NCBI GenBank assembly: GCA_002404015.1
Contig: DHIW01000087.1
Location: 1 to 50,874, forward strand
Reading direction: 5' to 3'
DNA length: 50,874 nucleotides
Source: Chloroflexi bacterium UBA4736
GTDB lineage: Bacteria; Chloroflexota; Dormibacteria; Dormibacterales; Dormibacteraceae
Below are positions 39,500-47,699 of this stretch, piece by piece; the first letter of the stretch is position 1; every line of letters starts with the position of its first letter. A program made the position numbers and the translations under genes. Under the pieces are notes generated by a model, which had not been told where the DNA came from, did no database searches, and worked only from the letters and a program-made list of their open reading frames with translations.

Positions 39500-40780
39500 A
39501 TGGCGCCATCAGCCTCGGCCGCCCCGCCGGAACGGCTTCTGGGCGAGCTCGCCAGGCTCGCGCGGCCCCTCAAGATCCTGGTCTACCTGCTGATCGTGCT
39601 GGCCGTTGTCGAGCTGTATCGGCAAGCCTCGACCCTCGTGCTCCAGCTGACCAACATCGCCCTGATCTTCATGTTCGCGGCGGTGGTCGCCATGCTGCTG
39701 ACGCCCGTGGTGGACTGGATCGAGGCCCTGCCGCTGTTTCGGGGGCGCCGGGGCATGGCGGTCCTGGTCCTGTACAGCGCCGCGGTGGTCGTGCTCGGGT
39801 TGGCCGCGGTCCTGCTCGCCCCCACCGTGCTGGTCGACGCCACCAAGTTCGGGAGCCAGGTGCCCGCCATCGAGGACCAGGCCCAGCGGTTCCTCGACAA
39901 GATGCAGGGCAGCCTACGCGGGCTGGGCGTCAACCTGAACTACCGGATCCCGCGCGGCGGGACGGCGATCGGCGGCGAACTCTCCGCCGCCAGCCTCACC
40001 AAGATCGGCGGCCTGGCGACCCCGGTCGTGAACCTGCTGCTCGTGATCGTGGTCTCGATCTACCTGACGGTCCAGGGCCGCCTCCTGGTGGCGACCGGGC
40101 GCAAGCTCTTCCCGGCCCAGGAGCGCGTCTTCGACTTCACGATGCTGGCCGTCGGCGCCGCGGTCGCCTCCTACGTGCGGGCCCAGCTCCTGATGTCCCT
40201 CCTTATGGGCCTATACACCGGTGTCACTCTCGCCCTGCTGGGGGTGCACTACGCGGCCGCCCTGGGGGTGGCTGTCTTCTTCCTCGAGATGCTGCCCATG
40301 ATCGGGGCGCCGATCGGCTTTGCGCTCGCCATCGTCGTGGCCCTCACCCAGAGCCTGCAGCTGGCGATCGAGGCCACGGCCGTCAGCCTGCTCGGCCACG
40401 CGATCGAGGCCTACATACTCGGCCCCCGAATCAGCGGCAAGGTGACGCGGATCCATCCGCTGGCAGCGATGGGCGCCCTCCTGGTCGGAGCCGAGCTGGG
40501 AGGCATCCTGGGCGCCCTGCTGGCGATCCCCGTCACCGTCATCGGGAACATCTTCCTGGGAGCGCTGTACGCCTCGTCACAGGGTCTCGACGGGATGGCG
40601 GTGGCTGACACGCCGGGCCCGGTCGGGATCGCGGACCTGCCGAGCCTGGCCGACCAGATCGCGGTGACCGCCGAGGAGGACCACCCCCCGATCGGTTCAG
40701 ACCTAGTGGTCCCGGCCATCCCCCGGGCGCGTCGCAAGCCGCCCACAGCATCGAGGCGGCCCGCCAGGCGGCCGGACTAG
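39500..40780 (+). CDS. AI-2E family (PerM-like) transporter
   Basis: 426 aa from the ATG at 39500, 4 bp after the CPBP stop. About eight hydrophobic segments, including ILVYLLIVLAVVELY, FMFAAVVAMLLTPVVDW and the family-typical FFLEMLPMIGAPIGFALAIV and HAIEAYILGPRISGKVTRIH near the end of the membrane region. The family includes a proposed autoinducer-2 exporter and Na+/H+ antiporters; the true substrate is not known. The C-terminal tail of about 60 residues is soluble, ending Arg/Pro-rich. Probably cotranscribed with the CPBP protease. Confidence 0.87.
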   Translation: MAPSASAAPPERLLGELARLARPLKILVYLLIVLAVVELYRQASTLVLQLTNIALIFMFAAVVAMLLTPVVDWIEALPLFRGRRGMAVLVLYSAAVVVLGLAAVLLAPTVLVDATKFGSQVPAIEDQAQRFLDKMQGSLRGLGVNLNYRIPRGGTAIGGELSAASLTKIGGLATPVVNLLLVIVVSIYLTVQGRLLVATGRKLFPAQERVFDFTMLAVGAAVASYVRAQLLMSLLMGLYTGVTLALLGVHYAAALGVAVFFLEMLPMIGAPIGFALAIVVALTQSLQLAIEATAVSLLGHAIEAYILGPRISGKVTRIHPLAAMGALLVGAELGGILGALLAIPVTVIGNIFLGALYASSQGLDGMAVADTPGPVGIADLPSLADQIAVTAEEDHPPIGSDLVVPAIPRARRKPPTASRRPARRPD

Positions 40781-40794
40781 ACCGGCCGCATACG

Positions 40795-41583
40795 TCAGGC
40801 CAGCCTGGCCAGGAACTCCTCGATCGCGTGGTTGGCCGGGTCCGGATGGGTGAGGTTGCTGGAGTGGCCCGCACCCCCGATGACGACCACCTTGGAACAG
40901 CCCTGCAGCATCCTGCAGAGCGCCTCCGCGTTGCTCAGGTGGATGGCGGCGTCGGCGTCGCCGTGGATGACAAGGGCGGGCGCCGTGATCTCGGTCAGGC
41001 GTGACGTGACGTCGTCGCGATCCATCAGCGTGCGGTAGATCTGCGTGACCGACTCCTTGGGGCGCGCCTTCCACTTCGCGATCCACTCCGCCGACTGACT
41101 CCCGTCCCCGCCGATGATGATCGCGGCCACCATCTCCGCCAGCTGGTCGCTGGGCCCGTCCGTGACCCAGACGTCGTGCATGATGTCGTACTCGGCCACC
41201 TTCTCAGCGTCCTCGGGCCCCGAGCGGGTGTCGATCAGAACCAGCCCCGCCGTGCGCTCGGGGTAGCGAAGCGCGAAGCGGAGAGCCACGAACCCGCCCT
41301 GGCTCATGCCGCCCACCACGGCGCGCTCGATGCCCAGGTGGTCGAGCAGGCCGCGAAGGTCGTCGGCCGAGTCCCAGTAGGTGAACGGATCCGCGGTCGA
41401 CTCGGTGCGGCCGTGGCCGCGCCCGTCCCACGTGATGACGCGAAAGCGTGATCCCAGCGCCGCCTCCTGGGGTGCGAACATGTCCGCGTCCATCAGCCAG
41501 CCGTGGGCCAGAACCAGTGGCAGGCCGCTCCCCCCGCTGTCGCGGAACCAGATGCGCTGGCCGTTGGTGTCGGCGTGCGGCAT
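40795..41583 (-). CDS. Alpha/beta-fold hydrolase
   Basis: 262 aa. The fold is complete: oxyanion loop LAHGWLMDADMF, GRGHGRTES, nucleophile Ser in VVGGMSQGGFVA (near 96), Asp in VIHGDADAAI (near 211) and His in GGAGHSSNLTHP (near 240). Family members are esterases, lactonases, haloperoxidase-like enzymes and dehalogenases; here the substrate is not readable. The beta-ketoadipate enol-lactonase PcaD belongs to this fold, but distance (19 kb) from the pca genes and no special match mean that is not claimed. Confidence 0.88.
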   Translation of the reverse strand: MPHADTNGQRIWFRDSGGSGLPLVLAHGWLMDADMFAPQEAALGSRFRVITWDGRGHGRTESTADPFTYWDSADDLRGLLDHLGIERAVVGGMSQGGFVALRFALRYPERTAGLVLIDTRSGPEDAEKVAEYDIMHDVWVTDGPSDQLAEMVAAIIIGGDGSQSAEWIAKWKARPKESVTQIYRTLMDRDDVTSRLTEITAPALVIHGDADAAIHLSNAEALCRMLQGCSKVVVIGGAGHSSNLTHPDPANHAIEEFLARLA

Positions 41584-41605
41584 GGGCGACCAGAATAGCC
41601 CGAAC

Positions 41606-41938
41606 TCAGCGGCTGAGTCGCTGGGCGATCCCCACGACCGCCACCGAAAGCGCGCCGGCCGCCAGGAGGATCACAACGATCCCGAGCAGCACCGAGATCA
41701 CGGCGCCACCGACCGCCCGGGAGAGGGCCAACCAGGCGCTCAACGGCAGGCCGACCAGGGCCACCGCGATCGTGAGCTGGAGGGTGGCCGGCGTCACCCA
41801 GGTGCTGCGCAGCGACCCGGTGGGGGGCCGCGAGACCATCAGCACCATGAACAGGTCGGCGGCCTGCAGTGCCAGCCGTGCGCCTGCGGGCAGGTCAGGC
41901 ACGGGACCTTCGGGGACCCGGGTTAGGCGATTCGGCAC
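41606..41938 (-). CDS. Small membrane protein, unknown function
   Basis: 110 aa with a GTG start. About three hydrophobic segments: ARLALQAADLFMVLMVS, TLQLTIAVALVGLPLSAWLA and AVISVLLGIVVILLAAGALS. No motif. It ends 22 bp before the hydrolase gene on the same strand, so the two may be cotranscribed. Confidence 0.55.
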   Translation of the reverse strand: MPNRLTRVPEGPVPDLPAGARLALQAADLFMVLMVSRPPTGSLRSTWVTPATLQLTIAVALVGLPLSAWLALSRAVGGAVISVLLGIVVILLAAGALSVAVVGIAQRLSR

Positions 41939-42106
41939 GGAGCGGTCGAATCGTATTCCTCCGGACGCCGGCTTTGGCGCAACGGACCAGCGGGCTGCCG
42001 CGACCGCCTCAAGCCCCGCTGATCGTCAGAGCCGCCCGCATAGAGGTCGACCGCTTCGTGTGCCGCTCACGATGACTCTGATATCGGCGCGGCGCACGAT
42101 CGTCGC

Positions 42107-42301
42107 ATGATCGCTTTTTGTGCATCCTGTGCTCGTGAAATAGCCGGCGGACCCATCTTTCGAGGTGGTTGGCTGTACTGCAGCTTCACATGTGCGCGCG
42201 AGCCCGGCGCTTCCATTGCGCTGGGCAGGGACGCGACCCTTCGCGGTCGCAGCGAAGAGCACGTCCTCAAGCTGGCCGGGCAGGTCGATCGGCTCGGCTG
42301 A
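42107..42301 (+). CDS. Small four-plus-Cys protein, possible zinc-binding module
   Basis: 64 aa. Two Cys pairs, FCASCAREIAG and LYCSFTCARE, about 20 residues apart with a GGPIFRGGWLY strand between, the spacing of a treble-clef/zinc-ribbon knuckle. The remainder is a short charged helix. No family is recognised by name. It lies alone between two - strand genes. Confidence 0.5.
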   Translation: MIAFCASCAREIAGGPIFRGGWLYCSFTCAREPGASIALGRDATLRGRSEEHVLKLAGQVDRLG

Positions 42302-42334
42302 TCAGATTCGGAACCGCGCCCCGATCGGTCCCAA

Positions 42335-42682
42335 TCAGGCCGTAATGAGCTCGCCCGCGCGATCGCAGTCCAGAGCGATCACGTCCAGCAGGTGACGCGC
42401 CACCCCCGACACCTCGGCGATGCCTTCGAAGGCCAGCCACACCGAACCGTCGCGCGGGTTGATGAGCCCCCGCAGCCGGGCCGCCACCAGCGGCACGGAA
42501 CCGCCGCCCTTCTCCAGCAGCCAGATGGTGCAGATCACGGCCCGGGGGGCGGTGATCGGCAGTCCGACCTGCAGGCGCAGGCCGGAAAGCTCGACTTCGG
42601 CGCCCTGGTTCTGGGTCAGCCACAGCTGGATGTTCGCGAGCGATGTGAAGACCGTGGTTTCGGAGCGGACGCAGGTGACCAT
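42335..42682 (-). CDS. Conserved-looking soluble protein, unknown function
   Basis: 115 aa. Start is well supported: AGGAGG six bases before the ATG. Sequence alternates strands and helices (TVFTSLANIQLWLTQNQGAE, VELSGLRLQVGLPI, VAARLRGLINPRDG, EVSGVARHLLDVIALD). No motif or membrane segment. Function unknown. Confidence 0.6.
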   Translation of the reverse strand: MVTCVRSETTVFTSLANIQLWLTQNQGAEVELSGLRLQVGLPITAPRAVICTIWLLEKGGGSVPLVAARLRGLINPRDGSVWLAFEGIAEVSGVARHLLDVIALDCDRAGELITA

Positions 42683-42857
42683 CTCTTGCCTCCTGGAGTT
42701 GATGGAGTCACGCTAGCGGGCGCCCGGCGCGGCCGATACGGAAGGTGAACACGAGCTTGAGCGGTTGAATTCGGTCGCCAGGCACGTGGGGCGACCCGAC
42801 CTACACGCTCTTCTACGATGTGACCGTGGGGTAGCGAGCCCACCGCCGGGTGCGCCG

Positions 42858-43265
42858 CTAGCGGAGCAGTTCCGAGTTGTGCCTGCGGAAGACTTCGGCG
42901 GGACCGGGGCTGTCGGGCGCGTGCAGCTCGGCGATGAGCCGGGCGATGTCGGGCGTCATCACCACCAGGTATCGCGTCAGTCCGGGGTCCGGGTTCCAGA
43001 ACGTGTGCGCGATCCCCGGAGGCGCAAACACCGCTTCGCCCGGCCCCGCTTCCACCTCGGCATCGCCCAGCTTGAAGCGCAGCCGGCCTTCCAGCACGTA
43101 CCAGGCCTCGTCGTCGCTGTGGTGCATGTGGAGGGGGGCGATGTAGCGGGGCGGGCCGGGTGGCGCTCCGGCGTCCTTCCACTCCGCGATGACAAAGCCC
43201 GAGCCGGGCGCCTCGAGGGTGCGACCTGCGAGCGGAACAGATCGCGGGGATCGATCGTCAGTCAT
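42858..43265 (-). CDS. Cupin-domain protein
   Basis: 135 aa, single cupin barrel. Motif 1 has the metal ligands in PLHMHHSDDEAWYVLEGRLR (three His and a Glu pattern) and motif 2 FAPPGIAHTFWNP supplies the last His. Small cupins are metal-dependent dioxygenases, isomerases or sugar-binding sensors; no partner gene defines this one. Cytoplasmic. Confidence 0.85.
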   Translation of the reverse strand: MTDDRSPRSVPLAGRTLEAPGSGFVIAEWKDAGAPPGPPRYIAPLHMHHSDDEAWYVLEGRLRFKLGDAEVEAGPGEAVFAPPGIAHTFWNPDPGLTRYLVVMTPDIARLIAELHAPDSPGPAEVFRRHNSELLR

Positions 43266-43293
43266 GGCCTGGCAATCATGCCTCGCCGGGCCG

Positions 43294-43512
43294 TCAAAAC
43301 ATCACGGGCTCCCAATCTCTGAGGTCCAGCATCTCCGCCCGCGGCTCCGGGTCCGCGGGCTCGGGGGCGGCCGCCGCGCGCCGGCGCCGGTCCGCCGCCG
43401 CCTGCAGGTCTAGCTGGCGCTGGCGCGCCAGCCGGTAAGTGATGTCCGGATCCCAGAACACGCCCAACCCTCCTACTGGTGTATTCGCAGTTCGCACGCA
43501 AAGAACACGCAT
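43294..43512 (-). CDS. Small protein, unknown function
   Basis: 72 aa from the ATG at 43512. Starts MRVLCVRTANTPVGGLGVFW and DPDITYRLARQRQLDLQAAA, followed by an Arg/Ala-rich and Pro/Glu-rich stretch and the ending RDWEPVMF. The N-terminal and C-terminal ends look conserved; the middle is low complexity. Lies 28 bp upstream of the cupin gene on the same strand. Confidence 0.4.
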   Translation of the reverse strand: MRVLCVRTANTPVGGLGVFWDPDITYRLARQRQLDLQAAADRRRRAAAAPEPADPEPRAEMLDLRDWEPVMF

Positions 43513-43627
43513 TGCGTTCGTTCCGTTGCGACGCCGCCAGGCCTGGGTTTGAAGCACCGCCTCGACGGCGATCGAGAGCCGGAACTGACTGCCGTGCCGG
43601 CACCTCCGGGCGCCCTACCCTTGAGGC

Positions 43628-43921
43628 ATGTATTTGACCATTCGCGAGTACCGAGTTCCGGCCGGCCAGGTGGAAGAGGTGGCCCGCCGGGTGGACGACG
43701 ACTGGCTGGACCGCATCCGCGTGCTCCCGGGGTTCCTCAGCTACCAGGTCGTTCGGACTGGTCACGAGCAGCTCGTGTCACTGGCCGCTTTCATCGACGA
43801 GGCGCATGCGCAAGGGGGCGCCGAGGCCAGCGCAGAGTGGGTCGGCGAGCGGCTCAGCGACCTCGACGTTGAGTTCGTCCAGATGCGCCAGGGACCGGTC
43901 CTGGTCCACGGCGGCGAGTAG
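43628..43921 (+). CDS. Dimeric alpha/beta-barrel (ABM-like) protein
   Basis: 97 aa. MYLTIREYRVPAGQVEEVAR, LPGFLSYQVVRTGHEQLVSL and a helix AAFIDEAHAQGGAEAS match the ferredoxin-like fold of antibiotic-biosynthesis-monooxygenase/dimeric barrel proteins. Such small proteins oxidise or bind small aromatic molecules, or act as sensors. No catalytic residue certain. Convergent with the EamA gene 4 bp away. Confidence 0.65.
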   Translation: MYLTIREYRVPAGQVEEVARRVDDDWLDRIRVLPGFLSYQVVRTGHEQLVSLAAFIDEAHAQGGAEASAEWVGERLSDLDVEFVQMRQGPVLVHGGE

Positions 43922-43925
43922 GACT

Positions 43926-44888
43926 CTAAGCCGCGGCAGGCAGTCGGGCGGGCTGGCGGATGTTGGCGAAGTCGAGCCCGGCCAGCGCCAGCCAGAGCAC
44001 GACTATGCCCGTGACCTCCCAGCTCGTGATCGACTGGCGGGGCGTGACCAGGTAGAGGTTCACCAGAATCCCGGTGATCGGGAAAGCCAGCTCGGCCAGG
44101 GTGGCCAGGCTGGCCGGGGTGCTGGCCAGTCCGCGGTAGTAGAGCAGCAGCCCCAGGCCGCCGGGTAGAAGCGCCAGGCCCAGGTACAGCGGGAGGTCGC
44201 TCAAGCGGTAGGCGCCGAAGCCGGCGAACCCGCCGAGCAGCAGCAGCACCACCGCCAGCGCCGGCAGCCCGAACGTGAAGCGAAGGGCGGTGAGCGTCGT
44301 GAAGCGCACGTTCGCCAGCGCGTAGCGGCCGAAAACCGTCGCGCTGCCCCAGAGCGCAGCGGCAGCCAGCGCGAACAGGCCGGCGACGACGTGGAAGTCG
44401 GCCCAGGCCTGCTCGGGGTGGAGGGGGTCGGGGATCACGATCATGTAGGCGCCGACCAGGGCGATCGGCACCCACACCCAGGCCTGGGGTGAGATCCGCT
44501 CCCGCAGCCAGAGGTTGGCGAGCAGGATCGCGAACAGGGGCTGGGTCTTCTGCAGCAGGAGCGTCTCGATGAAGTGCCCGTAGCCGAAGGAGACGGTGAA
44601 TAGGACCGTCGCCAGCGCCGACGCGCCGACCCCGATCGCCGCGATTGCCCTCCACTGGGCCGCCGTCAGCCGGCGCAGCTCGCGCCGGGCCCGCCAGAGC
44701 AGCGGCAGGCAGGCGATCACCAGGACGAGGTGCTCCATGAAGACCAGCTGGGTCGAGGCCAGGAGGCGGTCGCCGGAGAGATGCGACAGCAGCGGCGCTC
44801 GGAAGATGGCGTCGGTGCCCCAGAGCATCGCGGCGACGGCGACCAGCACGACGGCGAAGCGGTCTATCAGGCGGCTCACCACCACCAA
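43926..44888 (-). CDS. EamA/DMT-family transporter
   Basis: 320 aa. Ten hydrophobic helices in two EamA repeats (LVAVAAMLWGTDAIFRAPLL early; FALAAAALWGSATVFGRYAL in the second half) and AFPITGILVNLYLVTPRQ. The start is one of several consecutive TTG/GTG codons at 44888-44879. Family members export metabolites such as amino acids or nucleotides; substrate not readable. Confidence 0.87.
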   Translation of the reverse strand: MVVVSRLIDRFAVVLVAVAAMLWGTDAIFRAPLLSHLSGDRLLASTQLVFMEHLVLVIACLPLLWRARRELRRLTAAQWRAIAAIGVGASALATVLFTVSFGYGHFIETLLLQKTQPLFAILLANLWLRERISPQAWVWVPIALVGAYMIVIPDPLHPEQAWADFHVVAGLFALAAAALWGSATVFGRYALANVRFTTLTALRFTFGLPALAVVLLLLGGFAGFGAYRLSDLPLYLGLALLPGGLGLLLYYRGLASTPASLATLAELAFPITGILVNLYLVTPRQSITSWEVTGIVVLWLALAGLDFANIRQPARLPAAA

Positions 44889-44937
44889 ACCTTACTAATG
44901 CGCGGGCCGCCCGATTTCTTCCAGCTTCCGGCCGAAC

Positions 44938-45021
44938 CCTAGCAGGGTGTTGGAAAAGGTCGGCGAGTGATTCGCATGGGCGCCGAAGCACCGTCGATTC
45001 CTTTTTCAACGGCCTGCTAGG
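44938..45021. repeat. 84-bp element with 22-bp terminal inverted repeats (MITE-like)
   Basis: The left end, starting CCTAGCAGGGTGTTGGAAAA, and the reverse complement of the right end, starting CCTAGCAGGCCGTTGAAAAA, match at 19 of 22 positions. The interior of 40 bp has no ORF. Ends of the TTGAAAAAGG type are common in small non-autonomous elements and IS termini. The right end contains the TAG stop of the neighbouring pilin gene. Confidence 0.65.
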
Positions 45022-45178
45022 TGCCCAGAGCCGACATCACGTTCGACATCAGGTTCTGGACCTGCTGGCCCAGGGTGACGAGGACCATAACGACGACCAC
45101 GGATACCAGGGTCAGGATCAGCGCGTACTCGACGAATCCCTGGCCCAATTGCCGCTTTCTCTCTCCGAGCACTTCCAT
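45017..45178 (-). CDS. Flp/Fap-family (type IVb) pilin
   Basis: 53 aa. Short basic leader MEVLGERKRQLGQG, then the conserved FVEYALILTLVSVVVVMVLV hydrophobic core and a small C-terminal segment QVQNLMSNVMSALGT. Cleavage by a prepilin peptidase is expected after the Gly of GQG-F, with Glu at +3 as in Flp pilins. It forms the core of tight-adherence (Tad) pili. No tad/cpa assembly genes are in the window, so this is an orphan pilin copy. The stop codon lies in the inverted-repeat element at 44938-45021, so the element may have supplied the C-terminus. Confidence 0.82.
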   Translation of the reverse strand: MEVLGERKRQLGQGFVEYALILTLVSVVVVMVLVTLGQQVQNLMSNVMSALGT

Positions 45179-45188
45179 GGGGCAGGGA

Positions 45189-45205
45189 GGCTACTTCAAG
45201 TAGCC
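45189..45205. promoter_or_regulatory. Perfect palindrome in the pilin/SDR divergent region
   Basis: GGCTACTTCAAGTAGCC: 8-bp arms around one base. It sits 11 bp before the pilin start and 35 bp before the SDR start. It could be an operator or a short mRNA hairpin. Confidence 0.5.
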
Positions 45206-45239
45206 TCGATTGTCCAGTTCCGGGGCCTACCCTTGGGAC

Positions 45240-46022
45240 ATGAAGGAGTACGCGAACCTCTTCGACCTGGGCGGCCGCACCGCGCTGGTCGTGGGCGCGG
45301 CCAGCGGGATCGGCGAGGCCTGCGCCCAGGGGCTGGCCGCCTTCGGCGCCCACGTCGCCTGCGCCGACCTGGACCTGGAGGGTGCCGGCCGCACCGCCGC
45401 CGGCATCGCCTCGGAGGGCGGCCAGGCGGAGGCCTTCCAGCTGGACATGCGCGACGCCGCCAGCTGCGCCGCCGCCGTCGAGCGGGTCGGCGCTCCGGAC
45501 GCCCTGGTCATCACACCGGCCATCAACGTCCGCAAGAGGGCGATAGATGTAACGGACGAGGAGTTCCGGCGCGTCATGGAGCTGAACCTGCTCGGAACTT
45601 TCCGCGTGATGCGCGACTTCGGACGCCTGATGGCGGAGCGCGGCCGGGGCAGCATCGTCGTCTTCTCGAGCATCCGGGCCCAGGTGGTGGAGCCGGGCCA
45701 GGCCGTGTACGCGGCCACCAAGGCCGGCACGCTCCAGGTGGCGCGCACGATGGCCTCCGAGCTCGGAGCGAGCGGCGTCCGCGTGAACGCGGTGGCTCCC
45801 GGCGTGGTGGAGACGCCGCTGACCCGGCAGATCAAGGACCAGCCCGAGTGGTACGACGCCTACGCGCGCAAGAACGCCCTCGGCCGCTGGGCCCAGCCCT
45901 CGGAGATGGTCGGCGCCGTCGTCTTCCTCTGCTCGGACGCCGCCAGCTACGTCACCGGCTCCTACCTGACCGTCGACGCCGGCTGGCTCGCCCAGGACGG
46001 CCGTTTCACGCCCCCCTTGTAG
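45240..46022 (+). CDS. Short-chain dehydrogenase/reductase (SDR)
   Basis: 260 aa from the ATG at 45240. NAD(P)-binding TALVVGAASGIGEACAQ, LVITPAINVRKRA in place of the usual NNAG, catalytic Ser in VVFSSIRAQVVEPGQ, YAATKAG (Tyr-Lys) and VNAVAPGVVETPLTRQI, and C-terminal SYVTGSYLTVDAGW. Classical SDRs oxidise or reduce alcohols, sugars or acyl carriers. The acidic residue at the end of beta2 (CADLDL) suggests NAD. It precedes an oligopeptide-type ABC transporter by 41 bp and may act on an imported compound. Confidence 0.9.
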   Translation: MKEYANLFDLGGRTALVVGAASGIGEACAQGLAAFGAHVACADLDLEGAGRTAAGIASEGGQAEAFQLDMRDAASCAAAVERVGAPDALVITPAINVRKRAIDVTDEEFRRVMELNLLGTFRVMRDFGRLMAERGRGSIVVFSSIRAQVVEPGQAVYAATKAGTLQVARTMASELGASGVRVNAVAPGVVETPLTRQIKDQPEWYDAYARKNALGRWAQPSEMVGAVVFLCSDAASYVTGSYLTVDAGWLAQDGRFTPPL

Positions 46023-46063
46023 CCGCTAGCATCCCCCTAACAATCAGCGTTTAGGAGCACTCG

Positions 46064-47680
46064 ATGGACAGCAACCGCATCCCCCGGGACCGCGAGGTCA
46101 GCAGCGTCCTCGGCCAGTGGCTGGACGGCCGCCTCAGCCGGCGCGAGGTGCTCCGCCGCCTGGGCGTCCTCGGCCTCAGCCTCCCGCTCGCGTCGGCCGT
46201 GCTGGCGGCGTGCAGCTCCGGCAGCTCCGGCAGCACCAACACCGTGTCCACCAAGAGCAAGTTCATCGTCGGCATCGTGCAGGAGCCGACCTCGATGGAC
46301 CCCACCGCGGCAGCCACCAACTCGATCAGCGTCACCCTCCGCGACAACGTGTTCGAGGGCCTGATCCGGATCGACCAGGGCGGCAAGATCATCCCCCAGC
46401 TGGCCAGGTCCTGGGACGTGAGCGCGGACGGCAAGACCGTCACCTTCCACCTGGTGCAGGGCGCCAAGTGGCACGACGGTTCGCCGTTCACGGCCCAGGA
46501 CGTCAAGTACTCCTGGATGCGGGCGGCCGACCCGACCACGAAGCCGCCCAACCCCCACACCGACTACTGGGCGCCGGTCTCCTCATACGATGCCTCCAGC
46601 GACAGCGTCTTCAAGGTCGTGCTCAGCGCCTACAGCGACAACTGGCTCTTCCACATGGCGGCCGGCTCCGCCGCCATCGTCTCCAGCAAGACCGAAGCCA
46701 CGAACGCCACCCACCCGGTGGGCACGGGCCCCTTCAAGTTCGTGGCCTGGAACCAGGGCTCCAGCCTCCAGCTGACGCGCAACGACGCCTACTGGGGCTC
46801 TCCGGCCAAGCTCAAGGACGTCGAATTCCGCTTCATCGCCGACGCCAACGCGATGAACAACGCGCTGAAGGCCGGCGACATCGACGCCATCGGCCAGGTT
46901 GGCGGCCCCGAGCAGCTGGCCGGCTTCAAGGCCGATCAGAACTTCACGGTCCTGCAGGCCCAGCCCACCGGCAAGTTCATGATTTCGATGAACAACAGCA
47001 AGGCCCCGCTCAGCGACAAGCGGGTCCGCCAGGCCATCTACGCGGTTGTCGACCGCCAGGCCTGGATCGACGGCATCGCCTCCGGCTACGGCAAGCCCAT
47101 CGGCAGCCACGCCGTCCCCAACGACGGCGAGCCCTACTACGTCGACGAAACGGGGGTCAACCCGCACGACGCGGCCAAGGCCAAGCAGCTGCTGTCGGCG
47201 GCCGGCGTCAGCAACCTGACCCTGCGCTTCGCCCAGGTCAACGAGTTCCCCTACGCGCTGCGCGGCAGCGACATCCTCGGCAGCGCCCTCAAGGATGTCG
47301 GGATCACGCTGAAGGTCGAGCCGATGCCCTTCGCCACCTGGCTGGCCAAGGTCTTCCTACCGACCGGGCCGCAGGACTACGACCTGACGATGATCAACCA
47401 CGCCGAGGAGCGGGACATCGGCAACTACGGCAACCCCAAGTACTACTGGCACTACGACAACACCCAGGTCGCGACCTGGCTGAAGCAGGCCGACGCCGAG
47501 CCTGACGCCGCCAAGCGCAAGGCGCTGTACGCACAGGTCCAGAAGCAGCTGGCGGACGACGCCGTCCACGCCTGGGCGTATTCGGCCAACTCCCTGGCGG
47601 TCGTCAAGCACAACGTGAAGGGCTTCCAGCTCTATGGCATCTCGCCTTCGATGTTCCTGGGGAACACCTACTTCAGCTGA
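46064..47680 (+). CDS. ABC transporter substrate-binding lipoprotein, family 5 (peptide/nickel type)
   Basis: 538 aa. N-terminus has a Tat-like SRREVLRRLG and a lipobox VLAACSSG; a Ser/Gly linker follows. The family-5 fold is seen in VGIVQEPTSMDPTAAATNSI, LARSWDVSADGKTVTFHLVQ, AKWHDGSPFTAQDVKYSW and GTGPFKFVAWNQG. Binds oligopeptides or other compounds and delivers them to the permease encoded next. The ligand is not readable; family-5 proteins also take up sugars, nickel complexes and opines. Confidence 0.92.
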   Translation: MDSNRIPRDREVSSVLGQWLDGRLSRREVLRRLGVLGLSLPLASAVLAACSSGSSGSTNTVSTKSKFIVGIVQEPTSMDPTAAATNSISVTLRDNVFEGLIRIDQGGKIIPQLARSWDVSADGKTVTFHLVQGAKWHDGSPFTAQDVKYSWMRAADPTTKPPNPHTDYWAPVSSYDASSDSVFKVVLSAYSDNWLFHMAAGSAAIVSSKTEATNATHPVGTGPFKFVAWNQGSSLQLTRNDAYWGSPAKLKDVEFRFIADANAMNNALKAGDIDAIGQVGGPEQLAGFKADQNFTVLQAQPTGKFMISMNNSKAPLSDKRVRQAIYAVVDRQAWIDGIASGYGKPIGSHAVPNDGEPYYVDETGVNPHDAAKAKQLLSAAGVSNLTLRFAQVNEFPYALRGSDILGSALKDVGITLKVEPMPFATWLAKVFLPTGPQDYDLTMINHAEERDIGNYGNPKYYWHYDNTQVATWLKQADAEPDAAKRKALYAQVQKQLADDAVHAWAYSANSLAVVKHNVKGFQLYGISPSMFLGNTYFS

Positions 47681-47699
47681 CCTGCTTGGGACCTGAGCC

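Noticed and set aside
40795..41583. Possible PcaD (beta-ketoadipate enol-lactone hydrolase) to complete the pca pathway
   Set aside because: Only the general alpha/beta-hydrolase fold is visible, and it is about 19 kb from the pca genes beside unrelated genes.
42769..42834. Short frame ending WGDPTYTLFYDVTVG, which resembles the C-terminus of some protein
   Set aside because: Only about 20 codons after a stop and no identifiable family, so a gene remnant cannot be supported.
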